Positions 8,894-15,527 of a stretch of DNA of 17,084 nt are shown here, in pieces. Origin of the DNA: Clostridiales bacterium (lineage in GTDB: Bacteria; Bacillota_A; Clostridia; Saccharofermentanales; Saccharofermentanaceae); assembly GCA_017537905.1 (NCBI GenBank), contig JAFYJX010000032.1, positions 1 through 17,084 on the forward strand, in the 5' to 3' direction. Position 1 is the first letter of the stretch, and each line of letters begins with the position of its first letter. The notes beneath the pieces were generated by a model, which saw only the letters and a program-made list of their open reading frames with translations, did no database searches and was not told where the DNA came from. A program made the position numbers and the translations under genes.

Positions 8894-10493
8894 TTGAACT
8901 GTTCTGAATATTTGGTTGACTTTCTGATCAAGCAGGGAGTAACAGATGTTTTCGGATATGCAGGCGGTTATATCGTTCCGTTTATGGACGCGCTCTATAA
9001 GCGTAAGGATGAGATAACCACACATGTCTGCTATCACGAGCAGGGCTGTGCTCTTGCTGCTGACGGATATGCGCGTACAAGCGGTAAGATCGGCGTTTAC
9101 TTTACGACTTCAGGCCCCGGTGCCATCAACGGGCTTGGAGGTCTTGCTGATGCCTGGTTTGACGGATTCCCGCTTATGGGTATCTGCGGAAATGTCCCGA
9201 CTAATGAGATGAAGGGATTTTCGGGCATACGTCAGAACGGTTTCCAGGAGATGGAACTCGTTTCAATGACAAGAAACATTACGAAATATTCAGTTACGGC
9301 GAATACCAGCAAGGGATTCCCCGATATCGTAAGCCGTGCTTACAACATGGCTTTATTAGGCAGGAAAGGGGGTGTCATCATTGATTTTCCGCTCGACATA
9401 CAGCAAGCCGATATTATTGGTGGGTAACGGCGTCAGGACTTCCGGAGCAGTTGATCTGGTCCATGAGTTCGCCAAGAAGACAAACATCCCTGTCCTTACG
9501 ACAATGAACGGCGTAGATCTCGCCCAGGACGATCTGCATATCGGATTTATCGGAACACACGGTAACCGTGTCGCTAACATGATCTTAAATGAGTGCGACC
9601 TCATAATCTCTGTCGGCGCCAGATTAGGCATCCGTCAGGTAGGCCAGTTCAGAGATAAGTTCGCTCCAAATGCCGACCTTATCCGCTGCGATATCGATGA
9701 ATATGAATTATCCAGAGGCATTAAGGATAATGAAGTCCAGTATAAGATCGATGCCGTTGAATTCATGAAGGAACTCCTCGAAGAAGACGTTCCCGATTAT
9801 ACGGAATGGAAGAACAAGTGCCTTGAAGCAAAGGAATTCTTATCTTCTTACGATAAACAGCCGGGCAATATGGCAGTCGAGAAGATCGCTTCACTTCTTC
9901 CCGAGAACCCGAATGTATCTGTCGATGTAGGCATGAACCAGTGCTACTGCGCACAGTCTCTTGTCCTTAAGGGCTATAAGGGCAGGATCCACATAAGCGG
10001 CGGCTACGGCACTATGGGCTGCGGACTTCCTTTCGCAATCGGCTCATGCATCGCAGAAGGCAGAAAGCCAGTTTTCTGTATCGCAGGTGACGGCGGATTC
10101 CAGATGAATATCCAGGAATTGGAGACCGTTCACAGGGAGAATCTTCCTATCAAGATCTTTATCCTTAACAACCGTGTTCTCGGTAAGATCTCTGAGACGC
10201 AGCATTTCAGGCATGGCGACAGGTTTGCAGCAACAGCTGTATCAGGCGGCTATACTGTTCCTGATTTTCAGAAGATCGCCGAAGCATACGGTGTTCGTGC
10301 GGTTTCTCTGAAATCTTATGAGGAGCTGGATAACTATACTGAGTGGATAAATGATAATGAACCGTGCCTCTTTTCGATCGATCTTCCTGAAGATTGTTTG
10401 CTTACACCGAAGATCAAGTTCGAAACGGGCATGATAAATCCAAAATTGGATGACGATGTTTTCGCGAAGGCGAAAGCAATCTTAAAAAGCTGA
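8894..10493 (+). pseudogene. Acetolactate-synthase-like ThDP enzyme, split by a frameshifting deletion
   Basis: A three-domain ThDP enzyme of the acetolactate synthase/YerE-like type, read in two frames. The first frame (8894-9427, 177 residues) holds the PYR domain with the catalytic glutamate in YHEQG (Glu49), stopping at TAA 9425 after GGVIIDFPLDIQQADI. The second frame continues from about 9402 with SKPILLVGNGV to 10493 and holds the central domain and the PP domain with GDGGFQ through ILNN, the ThDP-Mg motif. Both frames read family-like sequence across the same bases 9401-9416, and the linker of roughly 25-35 residues normally found there is missing. This points to a deletion of 3n+2 bases, or an assembly error. 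As drawn, no full enzyme is made. A phosphonopyruvate decarboxylase role is possible only by context; canonical ones lack the central domain. Confidence 0.8.
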
Positions 10494-10513
10494 GGATATT
10501 TAAGGAGAAATAT

Positions 10514-12322
10514 ATGCAGGCAGTTATTTTAGCGGCAGGTATGGGAAAGAGATTAAAGGAGCTCACCCGTAACAACACCAAGTGTATGGTTGAGGTAAAC
10601 GGTGTTTCCCTGATCGACAGGATGCTTCATCAGATCGAGAAGCAGAATCTGGACAGGATCGTGATCGTTGTCGGTTACGAAGGACAGAAACTGATAGATT
10701 ACATCGGAACACTGGGTATCAAGACGCCTGTCGTCTTTGTCGAGAACCCTATCTACGATAAGACAAACAACATCTATTCGCTGGCGCTGGCAAAGGATTA
10801 TCTGACAGAAGATGACACGCTGCTCTTTGAGTCAGACATTATCCTCGAAGACGGAATAATAGAAGAGGTTATCGCAGATCCGAAGGACTCTCTTGTTCTT
10901 GTCGATAAGTATGAGAACTGGATGGACGGAACTTACCTTACTGTAGACGGTGAGGATAATATCACAGGTTTTACTTCAGAAAGAAGGCTAAATTTCGAAT
11001 CTACAGGCAATTACTATAAGCCGGTTAATGTCTATAAGTTCAGCAAGGATTTCTCTTCATCTGTATATGTTCCGCTCCTTGAGGCTTATTCCAGCGCTCT
11101 GGGAAACAGCGAGATATTCCAGCACGATCTTAAGGTAATCACGATGCTCGATGACCCCCAGATCAAGGTGTCCAAGCTTAATGGCAAGCTCTGGTATGAG
11201 ATCAACGATATCGAAGATCTGAAGATCGTTGAGATCTTGTTCTGCGAGGACAAGGAAGAGAAATTAGACCGCCTTCACAAGACATACGGCGGCTACTGGA
11301 GATTCCCGGGCCTTTTGGATTACTACTATCTCGTAAATCCTTATTTCCCGCCGAAGAGAATGGTCGAGGAGATGATCGCAAGCTATCCGAGCCTTCTTAC
11401 ACAGTATCCTTCCGGAATGAAGGTAAATGCGCTCCTGGCTTCCAGAAACTTCAATATCCGTCAGGAAAATATCGTAATAGGCAACGGTTCATCAGAGCTT
11501 ATTAAGAGCCTTATGGGATTCCTCGACGGTAAGAGCGGTTTTATCAGGCCAATGTTCGAAGAATATCCCAACAGATTTGCGAAGGGACAGGCTGTCTTCT
11601 TCGATACAACATCACAGGGTTATACATATACCGCTCAGGACATCATGGATTTCTTTACGGCAAATCCTGTCGATAACCTTGTTATCGTAAATCCTGATAT
11701 GCCTTCAGGAAACTTCATCCTCAAAGATGACATGATCAAGGTCGTCGAATGGGGCAAAGAGAATAACGTAAACATCGTTCTCGACGAGTCATTTATCGAT
11801 TTTGCGGATCAGGATGACTGGTCATTGATGCTGCAGGATATAGTATCTGCAAATAAGCATTTATTCATCATGAAGTCGATCTCTAAGTCTTTCGGAGTTC
11901 CGGGACTCCGTTTGGGCGTTCTCGCATCAGGCAACGAAGACATAATCGCTAAGATGAAGAAAGATGTCTGCATCTGGAACATCAACTCCTTTGCGGAATT
12001 CTACATGCAGATCTACGAGAAGTACGAGAAGGATTACGACAAGGCAAAGGTCATGTTCAGACAGGAGAGAAGCAGGTTCAGATCTGAGCTCTCCAAGATC
12101 CCCGGCCTTAAGATCTTCCCGTCACAGGCAAGCTTCCTCATGATCGAGCTCACAAACTATTCGGCTCATAAGCTTTCCATGGAACTCCTTGATTACAACA
12201 TCCTTATACGAGACCTCTCAGTTAAGCTCGGAGACGACAAATATATAAGGATTGCGATCAGAAACAAGGAAGACAACGACAAGCTTGTCGCAGCATTCAA
12301 AGCAGTGCTCGAAAAAGCTTAA
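10514..12322 (+). CDS. Bifunctional nucleotidyltransferase / PLP-dependent aminotransferase-fold enzyme (FrbH/PntC-like)
   Basis: A 602-residue fusion. Residues 1-245 form a LicC/PntC-type nucleotidyltransferase with AAGMGKRL (7-14), NNIYSL, an acidic metal-site segment ESDII (Asp108) and WYEINDIEDL near its end (Asp232). Residues about 260-602 form a class I fold PLP enzyme resembling HisC and CobD: Asn393 in NPDMPSGN, Asp424 in LDESF, Schiff-base Lys458 in SISKSFGVPGLRLG, and Arg583. The same order occurs in FrbH of FR-900098 biosynthesis, which cytidylylates and decarboxylates an aminophosphonate; PntC-type enzymes activate aminoethylphosphonate. Linked PEP mutase suggests a product such as CMP-aminoethylphosphonate; a CDP-ethanolamine product from phosphoserine is the main alternative. 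Whether the PLP half is a transaminase or a decarboxylase cannot be told. AAGGAG lies six bases before the ATG. Confidence 0.85.
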   Translation: MQAVILAAGMGKRLKELTRNNTKCMVEVNGVSLIDRMLHQIEKQNLDRIVIVVGYEGQKLIDYIGTLGIKTPVVFVENPIYDKTNNIYSLALAKDYLTEDDTLLFESDIILEDGIIEEVIADPKDSLVLVDKYENWMDGTYLTVDGEDNITGFTSERRLNFESTGNYYKPVNVYKFSKDFSSSVYVPLLEAYSSALGNSEIFQHDLKVITMLDDPQIKVSKLNGKLWYEINDIEDLKIVEILFCEDKEEKLDRLHKTYGGYWRFPGLLDYYYLVNPYFPPKRMVEEMIASYPSLLTQYPSGMKVNALLASRNFNIRQENIVIGNGSSELIKSLMGFLDGKSGFIRPMFEEYPNRFAKGQAVFFDTTSQGYTYTAQDIMDFFTANPVDNLVIVNPDMPSGNFILKDDMIKVVEWGKENNVNIVLDESFIDFADQDDWSLMLQDIVSANKHLFIMKSISKSFGVPGLRLGVLASGNEDIIAKMKKDVCIWNINSFAEFYMQIYEKYEKDYDKAKVMFRQERSRFRSELSKIPGLKIFPSQASFLMIELTNYSAHKLSMELLDYNILIRDLSVKLGDDKYIRIAIRNKEDNDKLVAAFKAVLEKA

Positions 12323-12361
12323 ACTATACGAAAATCAAGCGGAAAAATAAGCCTCCCCTCG

Positions 12362-12370
12362 TGCTATAAT
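12362..12370 (+). promoter_or_regulatory. Extended -10 promoter of the L,D-transpeptidase gene
   Basis: TGCTATAAT gives a perfect extended -10 element (TG at 12362-12363, TATAAT at 12365-12370). The -35 region at the right spacing is A-rich and poor, as is common for extended -10 promoters. The start codon lies 46 bases downstream behind a GGGAGG ribosome binding site (12404-12409). Confidence 0.65.
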
Positions 12371-12416
12371 CAAACCATCTGACAAAGATATTTGATTTGC
12401 ATCGGGAGGTTTTCGT

Positions 12417-13538
12417 ATGTTTAAGAAGATTATCAGCTCAATGTTGGCGCTATTCATCTGTTTGGGAATACTCGCAATTTTCGCAAGCCCTGTTGAAGCA
12501 GCAAGTAAGAATCCTTGGTCCGTCAAGGTCAACTACACCCAGAACGTTGTAACTGTTTATAAGAACGGCAAGGCCGTAAAGGCAATGCTCTGTTCCACAG
12601 GTTCTGCAACACCTAAGAGGGGTACATACAAGATGGGTGCCAAGTTCAGATGGCACGGCCTTAAAGGCGGCGTTCAGGGCCAGTTCTGCCGCGTTATCAC
12701 AGGAAATATCTGGTTCCATTCGGTACCGTATACAAAGGTCTCACAGTCGGCTCTGAAATATTGGGAATACGACAAGCTCGGAACAACGTGCTCCGCGGGC
12801 TGCGTAAGACTTTCTGCAGCTGATGCCCAGTACATCTATAATCTCCCGGCAAAGACTCCCGTTACTTTCTACAGCAGCTCCAACCCGGGCCCCTTGGGAA
12901 AGCCTGAGGGACTTAAGATCTCAGATGCTCCTGCAGAATTAAGAGCATGGGATCCTACAGACCCGCTCACATGCAATGCATGGAAGAAGAATAAGTCTTA
13001 TTTCCAGTACACTTTCAATGCAAAAGCTTATCTCAAGTACAATCCTGAACTCGAATACACAGTAGGAACAAACGAGCTCAAGCTTAAGGTTCATTATGCA
13101 ACAAAGGGTATCAGAGAAAAGAGAAGAGCTTCCGATGATTTTGATCTCGGCTTCTTCATGAAGTACTATCCTGAGATTGCAGAGCAGTACAATAACGACC
13201 CTTACGAAATAGTTAAGTTCTATAACACAAGAGGCAAAGCTGCAGGCTATATCGGCAGTGTTGACAATCCGAAGTTCAAGCCGGTCTTTGACGCTTTCTA
13301 CTATGCATATTCCAACCCTGATTTAAGGAATGTATTTGGCTACGATTCCACGAAGCTTTTCTGGCATTATGAGAAATACGGAATCGGCGAAGATCTGAAT
13401 TCCAGCCCGTATTTCAACCTTAACAGCTTTAAGGCTGATAATCCCGAATTGGTCAAGCAGTTCGGCAGCAACAACTTTAAGTATTACAGATACTTTATCG
13501 ATGTTGCTTACCCTGATATGGTAAACGCAGCAGCTTAA
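12417..13538 (+). CDS. Secreted L,D-transpeptidase (YkuD) with C-terminal repeats
   Basis: A cell-wall enzyme of 373 residues. A signal peptide is clear: MFKKI start, hydrophobic core (residues 5-22) and a likely cleavage after SPVEA near 28. The YkuD catalytic domain (about 33-152) has His101 in WFHSVPY and the CSAGCVRLS motif with nucleophile Cys129 and Arg131. Family members form 3-3 peptidoglycan crosslinks or attach proteins to the wall, using L,D-carboxypeptide stems. Residues 200-370 are four imperfect repeats of about 40 residues, with no enzyme-like motif and a possible wall- or glycan-binding role. The gene has its own promoter and terminator and is therefore monocistronic, although it sits between two phosphonate-related units. 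The exact reaction (crosslinking or anchoring) is not readable. Confidence 0.93.
   Translation: MFKKIISSMLALFICLGILAIFASPVEAASKNPWSVKVNYTQNVVTVYKNGKAVKAMLCSTGSATPKRGTYKMGAKFRWHGLKGGVQGQFCRVITGNIWFHSVPYTKVSQSALKYWEYDKLGTTCSAGCVRLSAADAQYIYNLPAKTPVTFYSSSNPGPLGKPEGLKISDAPAELRAWDPTDPLTCNAWKKNKSYFQYTFNAKAYLKYNPELEYTVGTNELKLKVHYATKGIREKRRASDDFDLGFFMKYYPEIAEQYNNDPYEIVKFYNTRGKAAGYIGSVDNPKFKPVFDAFYYAYSNPDLRNVFGYDSTKLFWHYEKYGIGEDLNSSPYFNLNSFKADNPELVKQFGSNNFKYYRYFIDVAYPDMVNAAA
13014..13526 (+). repeat. Four degenerate protein repeats in the L,D-transpeptidase tail
   Basis: Residues 200-241, 242-290, 291-332 and 333-370 share the pattern Phe-Asp/Asn, aromatic residues, then Pro-Glu/Asp-Leu/Ile and usually a later HY or FY pair followed by a glycine. 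The best conserved cores are YLKYNPELEY, FMKYYPEIAE, YYAYSNPDLRN and KADNPELVKQFG. The last copy is shortened. The identity is seen at protein level only; the DNA copies have diverged. Confidence 0.7.
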
Positions 13539-13546
13539 GACTTTTT

Positions 13547-13576
13547 AAGGGGGCACAATAAGTGCCCCTTTTTCTT
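13547..13576 (+). terminator. Rho-independent terminator after the L,D-transpeptidase gene
   Basis: GGGGCAC (13550-13556) and GTGCCCC (13562-13568) form a perfect seven-pair GC-rich stem with loop AATAA, extended by a G-U and two A-U pairs, and followed by TTTTTCTT. It lies nine bases after the stop codon and closes the single-gene unit. Confidence 0.93.
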
Positions 13577-13591
13577 ATTTTAGGGAGCTTA

Positions 13592-13600
13592 TGTTATAAT
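13592..13600 (+). promoter_or_regulatory. Extended -10 promoter for the nucleotidyltransferase-dehydrogenase pair
   Basis: TGTTATAAT contains TG at 13592-13593 and a perfect TATAAT at 13595-13600, directly after the terminator. The -35 region (TTCTTA near 13572) is weak. The GTG start follows 32 bases downstream with a TAGAGG ribosome binding site. Confidence 0.65.
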
Positions 13601-13632
13601 TCTACTGAATTTATGGAATAGAGGCATTTATC

Positions 13633-14349
13633 GTGAGAGCATTGATACTTAATTCCGGCCTGGGCCACAGAATGGGCGCGCTTACTTCAGAGCACCCGAA
13701 ATGCATGACCGAGATCTCCGGCACAGAGACTATTTTATCCAGACAATTGAAGTGTTTATCAGACTTGGGCGTTAAAGAAGTCGTTATGACCACGGGTTAT
13801 TTCGACCAGGTCCTCGTTGATTACTGCAATTCTCTGGGACTTCCGATGAATTTTACATTCGTAAACAACCCGCTTTATGCTGAGACAAACTACATCTACA
13901 GCATTTACTGCGCCAGGGAATACTTAGACGATGATATCGTCCTGATGCACGGTGACCTGGTTTTCGAAGAATCTGTATTGAATGATATCCTCGATTGTCC
14001 CACGAGCGCCATGAAGGTCTCATCAACGGTGCCTTTGCCGGAAAAGGACTTCAAGGCTGTGATCAAGGACGGCTTCGTAATGAAGGTCGGTATCAATTTC
14101 TTTGAAAATGCCATGGAAGCACAGGCCCTCTATAAGCTTAACAGGTCAGACTGGAAGATCTGGCTTGATAAGATCTCCGAATTCTGCGAGAACGACAACC
14201 GTAAGTGCTATGCGGAGAATGCTCTAAACGAGCTCGAAGGCGCCTGCAACATCAAGGCTTTTGACGTTAAGGACAGGCTTTGTTCCGAGATAGATACGCC
14301 TGAAGATCTGGCCGTAGTATCCGGAAGACTTGCTGAGATAGAGAAATAA
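13633..14349 (+). CDS. LicC-like nucleotidyltransferase
   Basis: A 238-residue NTP transferase resembling choline-phosphate cytidylyltransferase (LicC) and phosphonate cytidylyltransferases. The nucleotide loop is NSGLGHRM (7-14), an unusual form of the common AAGxGxRL. Other features are HPKCMTEISG, ETNYIYSIY, the metal Asp108 in MHGDLVF and the closing SEIDTPEDL (Asp221). It is immediately followed by the iron alcohol dehydrogenase, one base apart, and then by PEP mutase, so activation of a hydroxyalkyl- or aminoalkylphosphonate is a fair inference; a phosphocholine-like substrate is the alternative. A GTG start is chosen because GAGG (13621-13624) is correctly spaced and RALILNSG is the conserved beginning. 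It is distinct from the nucleotidyltransferase half of the 602-residue fusion. Confidence 0.85.
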   Translation: MRALILNSGLGHRMGALTSEHPKCMTEISGTETILSRQLKCLSDLGVKEVVMTTGYFDQVLVDYCNSLGLPMNFTFVNNPLYAETNYIYSIYCAREYLDDDIVLMHGDLVFEESVLNDILDCPTSAMKVSSTVPLPEKDFKAVIKDGFVMKVGINFFENAMEAQALYKLNRSDWKIWLDKISEFCENDNRKCYAENALNELEGACNIKAFDVKDRLCSEIDTPEDLAVVSGRLAEIEK

Positions 14350-14350
14350 T

Positions 14351-15460
14351 ATGGATCAGAAGATAATTACTTCCAGAGACGACTATAAAGAATTAGATGC
14401 CTGGATCAAAGACAACGTTGTAAAGAATCTGCTGCTCGTATGCGACAGCTCCATTGAGTTCCAGAAGAGCTTAAACAGTCATATGGATAAGGTAGAAGCG
14501 AACATTATAAGGTTCAGCGACTTCGTGCCGAATCCGCTCTATGAATCAGTCGTAGAGGGCGTTTCGCTGTTTCACGAGAAGAACTGCGACGGAATCTTCG
14601 CGGTAGGCGGCGGCTCTGCAATTGATGTTGCCAAGTGTATCAAGCTCTACAGCAACATGAATCCTGAAGAGAATTACTTAAAGCAGGAGATCGTTCCCAA
14701 CAACATTCCGTTTATCGCTATGCCTACGACAGCCGGAACTGGCTCTGAGGCTACCAGATATGCCGTTATCTACTTTAACGGCGAGAAGCAGTCTGTAACA
14801 AGCGAATCCTGCATTCCTGAGACTGTTCTGCTCGACCATAACAGCTTAAAGACTTTGCCTCTTTATCAGAAGAAGTCCACCATGATGGATGCTCTCTGTC
14901 ATGCGGTCGAGTCTTACTGGTCAGTAAACAGTAATGACGAGAGCAAAGAATATTCGAAGAAAGCCATTTCGGGCGTTCTAGAGAACATGGAAGGCTACCT
15001 CGGAAATACTGAAGAGGGCAACCACGGAATGCTTATGGCAGCGCATTTCGCGGGCAAGGCTATTAATATCACACAGACAACGGCAGGCCACGCCATGTGC
15101 TATAAGATCACGAGCCTTCTCGGGCCTTCACATGGCCATGCTGCGATCCTCTGTGATAGGGTGCTGTTCCCGTGGATGGTCGAAAATACTGACAAGTGCA
15201 TTGATTCAAGGGGAGAGGAATACATCAAAAAGACTCTTGATGAGATTGCAGGAATGTTCGGATATGCTTCAGCAGACGAAGGAAAATCCTGTTTAGAGGA
15301 CATTTTTGCCAAGCTCGGGCTCTCTGTGCCTGAGGCAACAGATGAGGATATCGACAGGCTTAAGGTATCTGTAAATCCCGTAAGACTTAAGAATCACCCT
15401 GTAAAGCTTGATGTGGAGACGATCGAAATGCTCTACAGGAAGATACTTGCCACAAAATAG
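14351..15460 (+). CDS. Group III iron-dependent alcohol dehydrogenase, probable phosphonoacetaldehyde reductase
   Basis: A 369-residue Fe-ADH. The NAD(P) loop is GGGSAIDVAK (86-95), with TTAGTGSEATRYAV (126-139) as the usual following segment. The metal ligands fit the family spacing: Asp180, His184, His247 and His261. FomC, PhpC and DhpG-type members of this family reduce phosphonoacetaldehyde to 2-hydroxyethylphosphonate, and the next gene is a Fom1-like PEP mutase fusion, which makes this the best guess. Without that context only a generic alcohol dehydrogenase could be claimed. It starts one base after the preceding stop, with a weak ribosome binding site, suggesting coupling. Confidence 0.85.
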   Translation: MDQKIITSRDDYKELDAWIKDNVVKNLLLVCDSSIEFQKSLNSHMDKVEANIIRFSDFVPNPLYESVVEGVSLFHEKNCDGIFAVGGGSAIDVAKCIKLYSNMNPEENYLKQEIVPNNIPFIAMPTTAGTGSEATRYAVIYFNGEKQSVTSESCIPETVLLDHNSLKTLPLYQKKSTMMDALCHAVESYWSVNSNDESKEYSKKAISGVLENMEGYLGNTEEGNHGMLMAAHFAGKAINITQTTAGHAMCYKITSLLGPSHGHAAILCDRVLFPWMVENTDKCIDSRGEEYIKKTLDEIAGMFGYASADEGKSCLEDIFAKLGLSVPEATDEDIDRLKVSVNPVRLKNHPVKLDVETIEMLYRKILATK

Positions 15461-15468
15461 CGCTGATT

Positions 15469-15496
15469 TTGTAATAATTATTACTTGTAATATAAT
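15469..15496 (+). promoter_or_regulatory. Predicted sigma-A promoter of the PEP mutase gene
   Basis: TTGTAA (15469-15474, four of six matches to the -35 consensus) is separated by 16 bases from a perfect TATAAT (15491-15496). It fills most of the 67-base gap between the dehydrogenase and the PEP mutase gene. Confidence 0.65.
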
Positions 15497-15514
15497 TGGT
15501 TGGAATGATAATGC

Positions 15515-15519
15515 GGAGG
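15515..15519 (+). promoter_or_regulatory. Ribosome binding site fixing the PEP mutase start
   Basis: GGAGG eight bases before the ATG at 15528. The frame is open back to an ATG at 15408 inside the dehydrogenase gene, but that start has no comparable site and lies upstream of the promoter, so 15528 is preferred. Confidence 0.85.
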
Positions 15520-15527
15520 TCTTTGTT

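Noticed and set aside
9395..9427. Programmed ribosomal frameshift in the ThDP gene
   Set aside because: No slippery heptamer or obvious stimulatory structure is visible, and the linker is missing as well as the frame, so a deletion explains more.
9372..10493. Second half of the ThDP enzyme as an independent two-domain gene, possibly a phosphonopyruvate decarboxylase
   Set aside because: It lacks the PYR domain with the catalytic glutamate, which lies in the preceding frame, and its first residues are out-of-frame coding sequence of that part.
15408..15527. Upstream start of the PEP mutase fusion overlapping the dehydrogenase
   Set aside because: It lies upstream of the promoter and has no good ribosome binding site; MSDKKVYTCF at 15528 begins the cytidylyltransferase fold.
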